Shown here in pieces: positions 1 to 13,707 of a stretch of 64,000 bases of DNA. This DNA comes from Paracentrotus lividus. Taxonomy: Eukaryota > Echinodermata > Echinoidea > Camarodonta > Echinidae. A program made the translations under genes and the position numbers. Position 1 is the first letter of the stretch. Every line of letters starts with the position of its first letter. The stretch is from contig CALNVZ010003430.1 of the NCBI GenBank assembly GCA_940671915.1, positions 18,520,168 to 18,584,167 of the forward strand. Direction: 5' to 3'. The notes beneath the pieces were generated by a model. That model was not told where the DNA came from and did not search any database. It saw only the letters and a list, made by a program, of their open reading frames with translations.

Positions 1-361
1 TTAATTTAAGAGAGAGCCCTCGATTTGATAGTCTCCGTCTTCCCCTTTTCAGTGCCTACCCGTGTATATAATCTAAGCTGCTTGCATTCTAGTACTGGGC
101 ATGATTGATGAACATTGGCTGAATATTTGAAACAGGTCTGTGACGAAATTTGGGAAAGGAATCTTCCATCAGGGCACTTGGAATAATGACTTTGGAGTTT
201 CTGAAATTTCCACCTGTCCTATTGATACCATCTTAGTCTGCGTAAACTTCGCAGTCGGTGTTCGATATCTACTTGAGAATTATGCGTCCATTCTTTTTTG
301 CTGCTTGATAATTTACACTTGTTCAGTTCAAGTTACAATTTGACCACACTGGACTGCAGTG

Positions 362-610
362 TCAAAATGTTGGCATATTAGGGCATTTGCAAGTAGCTAT
401 GAACACTCTCCAGTAGATATGGACGAAGTCTACGAAGAAAGTGAATATTTTTGACCCAATTTTCTTGTTCACGTTCTCAAGGTGATCATTCCAATTTAGG
501 TATTGATCCAAGAAAACACCTAGGTATTTATAACTGTACACCCTCTCTAACTGTGTTTGATTCACATTAATATGTATGGGTTCTCTGAGGTTGTTTAGCT
601 TCTAAGGTGT
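362..610 (-). mobile_element. Non-LTR retrotransposon fragment (reverse transcriptase, C-terminal side)
   Basis: The minus-strand translation contains YKYLGVFLDQYLNWNDH, the motif that follows the catalytic palm in CR1/Jockey-type reverse transcriptases. Upstream in the same frame is an NHMIFGTP-like stretch broken by a stop codon. The piece is about 80 codons long, with no poly-A tail or target duplication seen, so it is a dead fragment. Clade assignment is by motif only. Confidence 0.6.
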
Positions 611-611
611 A

Positions 612-1145
612 CCAAAAATCATGTGATTCAATCCATCAGTCAATCCATCACTCAATTAATCATTGATTCACTCAATCAGTCAGTCAATCAACACTGATTC
701 AATCAATCAATCAATCAGTTACTTAATTAAACACTGATTCAATTGGTCAGTCAGTCAATCAAATGCTCATTCAATCAAAAATTAATCAAATACTGATTCA
801 ATCAATCTATCAATCAATTAGACATTGATTCAATCAGTCAATCAATCAAACAAACACTGATTTGATTCAATCAATTAGTGAAGTCAGTCAATAAATACTG
901 ATTCAATCAGTCAATCAATCAATTAAACACTTATTTGATCAATTGGTCAATCAGTCAGTCAGTCAGTCAATCAAACACTGATTTAATCAATCAGTCAATC
1001 AATCACCTACTAGTATTTGATCAATCAGTTAGTCAATCAGTGAGTCATTCATTCAATCCATCAATCAGTAAAGTCAGTCTGTCATTCAATCAATCAACAA
1101 GTCTTCAGTTGGCCAGTCATTCAGTCAACCAACCAACCAACCAAC
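612..1145. repeat. Degenerate tetranucleotide field (CAAT/CAGT/GATT)
   Basis: The sequence is built from CAAT, CAGT and ATCA units with a looser higher-order recurrence of ACTGATTCAATCA-type blocks roughly every 50-70 bases. Open frames here read as Ser-Gln-Ser-Val low complexity and are repeat artefacts. Confidence 0.85.
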
Positions 1146-1199
1146 TAACCGCATTGCATATTTTCAGACTTTTTGGTGTCTGTCAGAAGAATTGTTCCA

Positions 1200-2290
1200 T
1201 GTATTTTTTCCCCAAAATTTAATTAATTAAACATTTTATTGGGGGGCAATGTGTACATTTATGTATTGTTTATTTTTTGACATTTTTTAAAGGGGAAGGG
1301 GGTACTTGGCAGGTCATTATATTTCAGTTTTATGAGTAGACTAAATTTACACATATCTAAAACTAAATTTACATGTATGCCACTACCTGCCTGTTCACAT
1401 CCAATAAAAGTTATGAACAGGGCTACCATCTCTCTATAGACAAAAAGGGAAAAACCTGCGCCATTTTCTCACCTATCCTTATCAAATATTAAAGCACTTA
1501 TGCCATATCCGGGCTATGACAGAATCCGCCCAGGAATTTGCCGTTCCTCAAAAAAGCCTTCCCACGTCTATGACAATATCTTGAGGGGAAGGCTATTTCC
1601 TATGCAATACTCAGTAGAGGAATGAAATATTGATTAATATTTTTTTTATAGGTTCATCTCTATTCGATGCTGGGACAAGTTCATTGTTTTCTAGTTTACA
1701 GTTTTCCAATATGAAAGTTTACTGAACTCCTACATTGTACATTATGTTGACCTTTAACATTGGCATATTATTTTAATCATCTAAATTGTATACAATTTGC
1801 ACAATTTTTAACATTGATATTGCAGGCTCCTCTCATGTCCCTGCTTGTAATCATTTATAACAAAATCAAACAGGGAGTTTCAATTATATTACACATTTTT
1901 TGTTTAAATGTGGTCCAATTCATCTTTAATAAGCATTTTGAAAACTACTTACTCATTTATTTTATTTCTGATGGACTTTTTTCTCACTTATCACTGTTCA
2001 TATGTTTTGATTATTCATTCAAATAGGTTTTTCAGATATATTTTTTCACTTTATTTTCATATGTTTAAAATAGAATTGTACATGGATAAAAAAAATTCTC
2101 AGTTTAATCTCAAATGAATAGGACAGTGTGTGTTAATATATGTTTAAAATAAAAAAAATGAACCATGATATGTAATTCAGCATACATGGCTGCAAAGAAT
2201 TTTAATTAAAGTAACATGATCAGGATACTAGTATCTGATCTCTAATTGCTTGTTTGTATTTTATTGTGGGAGATTTTTAATTAGTTTTCT
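1200..2290. other. AT-rich intergenic stretch, nothing recognised
   Basis: No coding signal, transposon ends or RNA gene was recognised. Short open frames are hydrophobic AT-rich noise. Confidence 0.5.
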
Positions 2291-2299
2291 ACTTCTTTT

Positions 2300-3270
2300 A
2301 TTTATAGGTTTGTGCCATCTTGACACCAGTATGGACATGTCCTAACAACAACATCCTACGCAAACAGTGCCACCAACAAGATAGCCTATCATCGAGTTGA
2401 GAGCATGACAAGAACACGGATCATTAATCTGTAACGCGATCATGTAGCCGTTCTTCTCGTTACATGTATGTGGAGGATTACTCTGTAATTGTGCTCAAAA
2501 TCAGTGCAAGCACGGCATGACAACGAGCGGTGTCTCCTTTCCCGACCGGAGGTCCAGTGGTGTCCCCCTCGGCAGGTTTCATTGAGATGTCATCCCTACT
2601 CCGCTCTCCTCATCAATAATTCATCACCCTCCTTCTCATCGTCGACTTGGACAGTGTCTTGATGCATGGGGAGTGCATCCCGACGGAGAAACGTTTACGC
2701 AAGGCTTACAGAGGGGGTCGGTACGTGAATGGTCTGCTGCATCCATAATTGAGGGAGAAGAGCAGCTCACCCACACAGCTGTGCAGCTCCTCGATCGACA
2801 AACACTCATTTCACGCTTGCAGGAGCGGGTAAAACAAATCGCTTGGATCTCTAAACACACACAGAGACATGCGCAGTGTCTCATGCTGGTTCGGTTACGC
2901 TTGATTGCTACCCATCTATGCAGGCAGTGTGATTTGATTTTCAACTTGGGAAAGCACTTAATGGTTACATCTCTCTCTCTCCTCGATCTCTCTGTCTTTA
3001 TTACATTTCCCCCAACTGAGAGGGAATATATTATCGTTACAACGTTCATTGTATTTCTTTTGATTGGTAGTTGGATGAGGAACAAGCCTACAACCTTGCA
3101 ATCTGATATCAAACGACAGAAGTCATTTATCACAGTTTTGATTGTCAGCAGTCTTGCTGGTATATATTCATCAAAGAACAAACATATGGTCGTAACCAAA
3201 CAACCACATCTCAGGGATTCATCATAACAATTTCATTCCAACTGATCACGCACCTGTGATAAACACCACG
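2300..3270 (+). other. Upstream region / possible 5' UTR of FOXRED2
   Basis: Sequence complexity and GC rise from about 2320 to 2900 compared with the AT-rich flanks, as expected for a promoter and 5' leader. The overlapping open frames (2673-3227 on + and 2636-3199 on -) have no recognisable domain and begin at non-ATG codons, so they are not called. No transcription start can be fixed from sequence alone. Confidence 0.35.
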
Positions 3271-3608
3271 ATGGCTCTTCTCCAGATGATTATACCATTT
3301 CTCTTCACGATCTGTTCATTCCTCATCCCGGCCTATCTCTCGGAAGAATCCACATCACAAAAATGGAACTACTGCGTCGTTGGGGCGGGCCCCTCCGGCT
3401 TGCAGATGGGGTTTTTCCTAGAGAAAGCGGGCCGCAATTATGTCATTTTTGAAAGAGCAAACACGAGCGGGTCTTTTTATACCACCTACCCGCGCCATCG
3501 GAAACTGATTAGCATCAACAAGAGACATACAGGAAAGACAAACAAAGAGTTTAATATGAGACACGACTGGAATTCACTGATCAGTGATGATGAGAGTTTA
3601 CTTATGAA
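3271..3608 (+). CDS. FOXRED2: FOXRED2 coding exon 1 (residues 1-113)
   Basis: Encodes the signal peptide, the FAD-binding GAGPSG loop and the [17 protein letters not shown] block. It ends two bases into a Lys codon at donor GTAAGT (3609). The open frame extends 15 bases upstream from a GTG, but the ATG at 3271 is the eukaryotic start. Confidence 0.94.
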
Positions 3609-6600
3609 GTAAGTACCCATTGCCCTTTTTTCAATGTTTAGGACCTCATTGCATAAATGTTACCTTTCATGGTAACTCTGCCATTGGGTTTTATGCAACG
3701 GGGCCCTATTAGATCGTTCTAGTAGGGCAGTTCCAAGGTAACGGAGTGACATTCAGAAGCAACATTTCAGCATTCAAACACATTTATCATCCATACTTTA
3801 ATCTTTATTTACAAAGAAATGGTTCATGACAATAGCTGATGGTACCCTCTTTTCAAAATGATAACATTTGTTATAGTGATCTGCATAATTAATGAGATAT
3901 GAATATTCATAATCATGGTTACGGAGTGACGCAAAATGGACATGCATATTTGAGCAAAAAACATTTTGCTTAAACTCTGTGAACTTTAAATGGCCATCAT
4001 AATTTTGAGTAATTGATTGGATTCTATGTAATACTAGGTATCATATGCTGCCTTGCATGAGAAAATTGGTTGAATATTTTGTTAATTACGACTTAAAACT
4101 TGAACCCATGTCCGGTTACGAGTGCGCTACGCAGTGACACTGAATCATCCACACAATGCAATGTAAAATGACTATGTCTCCCTTTCTAATAAAAAAAAAA
4201 CACTCTGTGATTTTCCAATTTTAATTCTGCTTGCTCTGTAGATAGCTCAGGTGGGGGATTCAAAACTTCTACACAGAATTTTGAAACTCATAAGTATGGC
4301 TAATTAATGCGCATTTTTCAAAAATTCACACTAATGATTCTTAATTTGAGTCGATTCGATTTTGATTATGTTTTTTTTCCATCTAGTAGAGCACTGAGGT
4401 TTACCAAACTTCTACACAAATTTTGATATTTTGATTTGAAAATTGTCTCTACTATATATATGCTAAATATGCAAATTCTTTAAAATAGCAATAATGCTCT
4501 TCTCCTTTCTTTGTCGATCATTTTCAATTTTCATTTCTTATATATCAACTGGTGGAGATGCAAAAATTTACACAGAATTTTGAAACTCATTAAATGCTAA
4601 TTTATCAAAATTTTCAAATCACAAAAATTTTTTTTTAATCTTCTTGACATATTTTTTCCTAATTGGTAAAGCTCTCATAATAGTTCTACTAAATTTTACA
4701 TAGAATTTTAAATTGTGACTACAAATAACTCTATGCATTTTGCTAATTTTTTTAATGCTGTTCGTTGATGAATTATCAATCTGTCAGCTACTAATTCATA
4801 TAGCACAATGGTTTTTTAGGAAATTTTCAAACCCAGTCTACTTTATTATATTTACAGGTCAGTATGTCCTTTAATACTTACATGCTACTATTTAAACTTA
4901 CTTAAATTGCCATACACTGGAACAATGATGATTGATTCAACAGCCTCGATCCACTTTTCTTACCAAAGATAATACTCGCAAGACTTAAGGAGACTCATAA
5001 GCAGACTCACACAAAATGAGCCTGAGTGTTTGCATTAATTGGCTGACAAGGATCATTTATAGCATAGATTAAAACTCATCAAAAACCTTCAATAGCATTA
5101 ACTAACCCTATAGATTTAGTAAATAATTTTTTCTTAGGCACTTCACTAAAAGAATATTCTGAATCTTAAAAAAAGTTTCTAGTGTAGAGGTGAGCTTTGA
5201 TCAAATTGTACATGTATCACATGGTAACATGCAAAGGCAGATGATGTCACTAGCCGTAACCATAATGGTTAGGAACGCAGGAAGTGAACAACTTTATATG
5301 AGGCCGTATTTCTCAAACAAAAATCCATTCAATAAAAAAAGATATGTTAAGAATAGTATGAGAGTTAAGATTGCAAATAAAAAAAAAAAAAAAAAAATAA
5401 TAGTTCCAAAAAATGAGACCAAAATAAGAATGTGCATTTAACCCAATTATTCTAAAAATAATTTTAAAATATGTGTTTTTGTGGTTACGGAGTGACATTT
5501 TGAGGTAACTTCATGTTTGTGCTCACTGATGTGAAACAGAGATCGCGAAGCAAAATATTATGTGAAAACTTTATTTTTTATATATCCTGCTTTCATAATA
5601 AAATATGATCAAAGTATATTTTCATTTTCTAGGTACATTTCTCTTACATGAAATTTAAATAAAAAAAGATATAAATTTGACAATTTTAGTAATATTGAAT
5701 ATTAATGCCATTTTTAAACCAAAAATGCCCTTAAAACGTTAAACCATGCACAGATATTGAAAATTTGGACTTTTAGCTGTCATATGATACCAAATTTGTC
5801 ATGGAACTATGAATTTGAAATTTGGGGGGTCATGTCCTGTTTTGCTTGGAACTGCCCAGTAGTATCCATGATTAGATAATAGAAAAGGTTTATTTTGTTG
5901 TTTGAATATCATATACTATATCAGTGTAAGGGCTATCATACAGTGTATTGTGCCAAAACACATAGCACAATACACTGTAAGATATGTTTAAAAATGTAAC
6001 ATACATGTGTACATTCCTTTCCTTTTCTTTTTTCAACTGAAATACAATGTAGGCTATCTGGTCTTTGTTTTAAAATTGTTCAATGTAGCAACTCATTTTG
6101 ATAAAAGTAAGTCAATGGCCCATATTCACAAAGGTGGTCTAAAGTTAAGCCTAGCTTAAATCTGTGGTTTAAATATGGCCTGCTAAAAGGGAATCAATTC
6201 CGAAAAAATAGATGTTCATTTCATCATAATTTTTGGTAGCACTGAAATTATTGATAAGTACAAAAGTCTCCCTTACAATTAAAACATGATTCCAGAATTC
6301 AATGAAGGTGATAGGAACATGCAACATAGACAGATTGATTCCCTTTTAGCAAGCCATAGTTAAACCACAGATGTAAGCCAGGCTTAAAGTTAGGCAGCTT
6401 TTGTGAATTCTGGCCATTGACAAAGGTGGCCTAAGTTAAGCCTAGCTTAAATCTGTGGTTCAACTATGGCTAGCAAAAAGGGAGACAAATGTGTCTATGT
6501 TATGTTCCTACACGTTTACTCGATTCTGGAATCATGTTTTAGTAGTTAGGAAAACTTTGTACTTATCATTACCATGCAGTTTTCTAATAGTTTAAGTGCC

Positions 6601-8573
6601 AACAATTCTGATAAATCGAACATTTACTTTTCAAAATTGTCTTCCATTTTGCTAGTCATAGTTGAACTACAGATTTGAGCTAGGCTTAACTTTAGGCCAC
6701 CTTTGTGAATATGGGCCATTGGGTTTGGTGCAGTTTTTCTTGACACCCCCTCTCTCTTTCTCGTTCTATTCAGATGGGTTCAAATGTATTACAAAAGTAA
6801 TGAAAAACCCAGTAATATAAAGATTGCCAAATTACTTTTCTGAAATGATGTCTACACATATTTGTGAATTTGTCATACATATAATGTACATCTGTATCTA
6901 ACAGATTTCTAAAGATATATATTTCCAGAACACCCAGCATTTATAAACCTACAGATTTAAATATAAATAGCATGGTTTAGCATAACGATCTTGCATCAAG
7001 TCGTGGAGCTTCAATCCTAGATCAAATTAATTGAACAAAACAACCAGCAATTCAGCATGAAATTTGTATTTTATAATTTCTTGGAAATTATATGTACATG
7101 TACAATATATGTAGCAAATATGCATTTGAATCCGTAATGCCATCTGTTTTGGAATCAAGGGCATTCCCACTGTTGTCAAATAACAATCTTGCGTCTAAAA
7201 GTTTCTGGGTAATCAGAATGTTGGCTTAATTGTTATTCAATGAGCCAAAATATGGTAGTATGCATGTACCTGTACATGATTCTGAAGTGCAGCTTAACTT
7301 TTTTCTCCTCTCCCCCCCCCCCCCCCCCCCCCCCCCCCTGGTAGTCATACATGTATTTTACTAAATTTTCTTTTTTTCTCCAGTTAGCCATATTTTACTA
7401 AATTGGCTTTTCTCCTCCTATTCTTTATTTCTTTGGCTTTGTTGAATAGGAACCTGGCAGAACTTTAATTTGATTTCCATTTCCATTCATTTTTCTTCTT
7501 TTTTTCCTTTGGGCTTTAATATTGTGATGAGTGTGCCTCATATCTGTTAAAGGGGAAGTTCACCCTGGAATTTTATTGGTCTTAAAAAATGAATAAAAAT
7601 AAAAGAAAAATATGAGTGAAGGTTTGGAGAAAATTGACCAAAAAATTATGAAGTTATGAATATTCAAAGTTTTGATTCTGTGACGTCACATGCGAGCAGA
7701 TCTCCTATGTGTTATGTAGTGTAAATTCCATAAAATGTCTTTTTTTTCAAAAGAAATTAATTATGTCACCTATGCGGTCGATATACCATCAAACATATGT
7801 TCATATACATGACTATATCAAATTGACCCATTCCTTTATCAAGAACCATGACAAAAAGACAAATTTATGGATTTTACATACACAACCAATGGGAGAGCTG
7901 CTCGCACGTGACGTCACACAATCAAAACTTTAAATATTCATAACTTCGCTATTTTTTGGTCGATTTTCTTCAAACTTTCACTAATATTTTTCTATTATTT
8001 TTCTTCATTTTTTAAGACCAATAAAATTTAAGGGTGAACTTTCCCTCTAACTTTCTCGCGAGATGTAAAATATTTTGAGTATTTTGTAGTATTGTTCTTT
8101 CCAAACTTAAGATCTTCATGAATGCTTATTTTTGAAGAATTTTCAAAAGGGAAAAAGAGAGATAATATATATTTTAATTGTTATGCCATTTACATGTAAT
8201 ACTGAGCCACAGAATTGAAGCAATTAAAGTAATTTAGCAAAACCATTGAATGTGTTCTTTCCCTTTTTCAGTACTTCCTCTTACACTATTCCATTGCAGG
8301 TATTACTCAAAAGATTTCTTCCCTGACGCTGACACCTACGTTAAGTACCTGAATGACTATACCACCAAGCTTGGCCTCAATGTCCAGTATAACACGGAGA
8401 TCTCTAATATAGAAAGACATGAGCTGGTCAACAAGAATGGACAGTATTTCACTATGCAAGACCAACATGGGACTGAATACCAGTGCAGGTATATGATAGT
8501 ATGATGATAATTCTGATGGTGGTGTGGATGATGAAGATGATGATGATGATGATGAGATTGATGATGTTTGTGA

Positions 8574-8627
<54 letters not shown>

Positions 8628-8715
8628 GTGGTGATGATGATGTTGGTGGTGGTGATGATGATGATGATGGTGGTGATGATGATGTTGGTGGTGGTGATGA
8701 TGATGATGATGGTGG

Positions 8716-8756
<41 letters not shown>

Positions 8757-11700
8757 GTAGTGGTGATGATGATGACACACAGAGATCTCTAATGCAGAAA
8801 GACATGAACTGGTCGACAAGGATGAAAATGTACATTGTAAATTGCATCAGAAGCTACATTGAAATGGTGATTTAGCTTCAAAATACAAGTGTAAATAAAT
8901 AAAATAAAACATAACAATTGAATAACCCGTACGTTGGCAATGTTGAATAAGATTAGAACATAATTACCTAGAAAACAGAGTAATTCATGCAGCCCTGTTT
9001 GCTCTCCACGGAGGATTTAGCTATTTATGATGTTGAGTGATAGAGGATTTTATTGGTGCAGAATTGAGGAGATATTGGCACTTTCTACATCCCCAGCCAA
9101 ATCAATTCATCCCTGTTCGACGAACAATACTTCCCTTCCCTTACAGACGGAAGCAAGTAACACAAGTTATACATTTTCTGTTAAAAGAGCGAAATAGTGT
9201 GTCTGTCATTTACACTGATGTCCATGTTATCTAATGATGTCTTAAATGATATCATGAAGTTGGGTTAAAGTTTCTGCATAACATTTGGCCAGATAGAAGA
9301 TGATACTATTGAAATGAAAGAAGAAAATGTTTAAAATTCAAATTTTATTGATGTGCCACTAGCGTCCTTTTGTCGAAAGAAAAGCAGCAAATATAGCCCC
9401 CAGTTGAAAGCCGAAGCGGGGGAAGGGCATAATTGATGTGTGGCGTGTATTACATGTTTGGAAGTACTGTGAAACAAGAGAGCTGTCTTATTTATTGGAT
9501 CACTTTTTACAATATGGTAGACAACCGGGGAACAAGAAAATACCATATGGTACAATCCTATTTGGATGAAATGTGCAGGCTGCTATATTTCATTGTAAAA
9601 GTGTGTGTAATTGTGTCTGTTTTATGTAAAGTTGGTTTGGTTTGGTTTTATTTCTGTAAAATAAAAATCATATACAATTACATATAAAATACATGTATGT
9701 ATATCAAGATTAAAATACGGCTGGTAGCCCATTTCAGCTGCAACTAATAATGTTGCTGCTGGTCTTCCATGGGGCCAGTTAATTAAACTATATAAAATTA
9801 CATAACAAAACAATATAACATCATAAATGTAACAAAATGATGAACTAAAAAAATACTTAAGAAAAAAAAAAAAATCTAAATTACATACACAACTTATAGA
9901 GGTACAACAAAAGAGGAAATTATAGTGTGCTTAGTTTAGACTTAAAGGTGGTAAAAGCAGGTAGTTGACGCAATTCAGAGGGTAGATTATTATACTCAGA
10001 GGAAGCTCTGTACACGAGAGTTCTTTTACAGTAATTAGTATTTGGCTTACATGTGGCCATGTGTTTTATAGTGGGCCCCCATATAGGTGGTGTTGTTACA
10101 TTTGCGCGACAAGTACAGAAATAAATAATGATATAAAATGCTAAATACATGTGCTATACTGGTATGCTTGGTATTAGTTGAGGGAATTAATCTCGCAAAT
10201 TATTTAAAAAGTAAAAGAAATGCAAATGGTTATTAGTTTATGAGTAATTAGCGTTTAATTAACTCTGAGTAGCCATTTTTGCACGGTGGAGGAGGAGAGG
10301 AGCATGAGGAGGAGCATAAAATTCTATTCTTTAACAAATTAAGCTTTTACCTTCACATTACCTAAACATAAATAGTTTATTGGAATATCATCCATTTATA
10401 AGTAAAAAATGGATCAAAGTTGAACTTAAGGATACCTAATTTAAGCTAATTAAGCTAATTAATTAATTTACTAAATGAGTAAGATGTAGTTAATTAAAAA
10501 TTGGTGTCAAACTTTAAGTATGGATGCTATATGGGTAAATTTGGTATTAGTTTGAAGGGAATTAATCTAAAAGGGTAAAGAAAATACCTGTGGTCAATTT
10601 ATTTATGACTAATTAACGATTAATTAACTCCAAGTACCCATTATTGTACAGCAGATGATGGAGGGGAACATAAATTTCTATTTCTCAGTTAGACAAATGA
10701 GTTATAAATATCATTGAACATAACATGAAACAGTTTGATTGGATTGTAATTTATGAGAATTAATAGTGGGTCAAATTTACACTCATTAATAGTTACATAA
10801 TTAAGCTAATTAATGGCATAACCTGTTCACGTGTCTTTGAACCAAGAAAAGTCAAATCCCTCACTACAGTGCATCCAGATAAAAGTATACCCAACTTTGA
10901 AAGCCTCATATTAAAATTGTATAACTTATGTGTAATTAATTTTAGTTTCATGACAAAGAGTAACTCATATTCTATCTAGTGATACCAAAATCATACCGAT
11001 ACTGTCATGGATGACTGAACACTCGAGTGTTAAAAACATTGGTCAAAAGTGATCTGTACCAAGTTGTCTGAGAAGCAGCACTGGCTTTCTGATGATCATT
11101 CATTGTTTGTGTGAGGTCAGCCTTCCTAAGTCCATTCATTAGGCACAAAGAGTACTTGATCTATTGAAATGCAATCTATTGAAAAGGCCTGCTTTGGGTA
11201 AATAAACATCATAACACATATTTCCCCAAATTTTCTGATCTGAATTTTTGCTGGAAAGATGATCGCCGCAAAATTATCTTATCACAACTAACCTAACAAT
11301 TATATATTGTTGGAAAGGTCTGACTTGAAGAGTTCAAATATGCATGTTGTTTTCTTGTAGGGCCCTTAATTTTTCTGGAAGTACTTTTTTCTCACCTTTT
11401 TTCACATATTTTGATCTGTAACTTCTTATGACTTAACCCTATCCTTTTCAGAATGATTTTTTATTCTTCAGACAATTCTCTTCAGAATATGTATACTTTA
11501 TGGGTATAGGTTGTCAAATATAAGAATAATACTCTATTAAATAAAAACGGTACAATTTCTTTGGAAACATATCATGTAACAGAAAAGGGCCCACCTCAAA
11601 ACGCATGGCCATGTAGGTAATGAAAGACTATTTTGATTACGGAGGGAATATGGCGTGTATTTAAAATGAAATATTTCTTTCAAATATTCGGGGGTCATAT

Positions 11701-13676
11701 TGTTTAATATTTTGTATGTTAATATGGATATTTCGTCTTTCAGGTAACATTTGCCATCCAAGACAGAAATGAATTTGACTGATTGAACTACAGACTTTAT
11801 AAAACAGGGATATATACTGTACATAGTACATAAATCTAATTTGATGGAAAGAGAGATTGGGATTAGAAAAGATTCTAAAAAGAGAATTTGGATATAAATT
11901 TTGGGGGAATAGTTTTAAAACAAAAATGATAAGGTTGGGGTGGGATGTATGAATAGACAAAAATAAACATTAACAATTCCAAATTTGACTTTAAAAAATA
12001 ATACTTGTCGTCCTTAAAGCAACACCTCTTTTTCTATATAAATGTAGGCTACAAATGTACATCACACACATCATAGCTCAATTATCCAAATATGCTGGAT
12101 TCATTTATTCTGTTTTCGTAGAATTTCAATACACCAATCTATATAAAGAAAATGCCAAAATACAATATTGGCTGTACTATTTTTAATCAATTAGTTCAGC
12201 CATGCATGCAATATGTAGAAATCGTTTGATTAAATTGGATACCCTTTACGTCTTTCTCGAAAGGTCAGGAGTTTTGTAAAGCTAAATTTAAAGGTGCAGT
12301 AAGCATGCTTGCCTAGCTAAAAAAAGTGTAAAAGTAAAACCAAACTTGTGTACAAGACGTCTTTAGTATTTAAATAGTATTTAAATAAAAGTTTCCAAGT
12401 TTAGAACAATTAAAGATTACAAAGAGAATTATCAAGAGCAACTGCATTGTTCAACAAAAAAAAAAATAATAATAATAAAAAAAGAGGGCGAGGGGGAAGA
12501 ACCACATGTACATGTACATGTAGTTCTAACTAGAAAAAATGTTTAACATCAGCTCACTATAGAAAGGGGAAAGGAGGAAAAGAAATACGAGCAAGAAGGA
12601 AAGGAGAGAAAGAAATTGAAGAGGAAATAATGAGATAGATAGTCCACTGCCTGGACCATACTGTATTTTCATATCAACCCTTAAAACACCAAACATGTAC
12701 ACACAGCACTACATGTATTTTAGCACATCAGCATGACCAGGGACTCTCAGCATGTTGGTTTTGGCATGGATGTAGATACGTCCATGATTTGGGGAAGTGG
12801 ATTTGTGATGGGAAGAGAAATGGTGAGAAGGTTGAGTCAATAGAGAAAGGTGTAAGTTTTTAACGACCAGAGCCTGGTCTAGTAATGAGAGTGAGATGAT
12901 GAAAAATAATGAGAAATAAAATGGAAGATGTTATACAAATACATGTACATGTGTAGGGAGAGAGGAACGAAGGAGTGAAAAAGATCAGGAAATCAACATC
13001 GAGAATTAAAGATGGGAAGAGAGCGAGAGAGAGAGGGGATACATAATAGAGAGAGAGAGAGAGAAAGAGAGAAAATATATCACAAGATAAAAATTCCTGA
13101 GAATTCAAAGAAAAATGAGAAAGAGATTGGAGATGGGTGCAATATCAGAATGGCTAGATAGAGAAAGGGATTTGTATGCATGTATGTACAAATTATGCCC
13201 TTGTTTGTCCATAAACTGTTTCATAATACAGTCCACAGTTGTACTTATATAAATACCGATTACGAAAAGCATCTTGAAACCTCCATCTACATCTTCATCA
13301 TCATCAATGGGCATCACCTTGACGTAAGCCACACTCCTGGCTGGCTACCTGCAGGCGCTAGAGGCACGCTCACACTTAATTGAGTGTCGTGCTATTCACA
13401 AAATTTATGCCCTTCCAAACAATTACTCCGTCTGGAGCACTCGTCTATCAAGTCGTAGGCGTTCGTTTAATAAGAGTTAAGATGTATATATAGATGCGTG
13501 GCCTTTATGGGGAATTGGGGTAGGGGTCCATGTACATGTAGTTGTGTAAAAATGATGGTCCGTATTAAATATAACAATGTGAAATATATTGTATCTCACG
13601 TTTTTCGGTTATAAAATGAATCAAATTATAATATTGTGTATCAGCTCTCTTTACTTATTCTCTGTCTCTGTCTTTC

Positions 13677-13707
<31 letters not shown>

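Noticed and set aside
610-1145. CRISPR-like or satellite array
   Set aside because: Short degenerate tetranucleotide units without fixed repeats and spacers. This is ordinary simple-sequence DNA in an animal genome.
2636-3227. Overlapping 184-187 codon frames on both strands upstream of FOXRED2
   Set aside because: Non-ATG starts, no recognisable domain, and likely 5' UTR or promoter sequence.
8307-8875. Poly-His, poly-Asp and poly-Met open frames
   Set aside because: All are readings of the (GAT)n microsatellite in intron 2. No domain or start context supports a protein.
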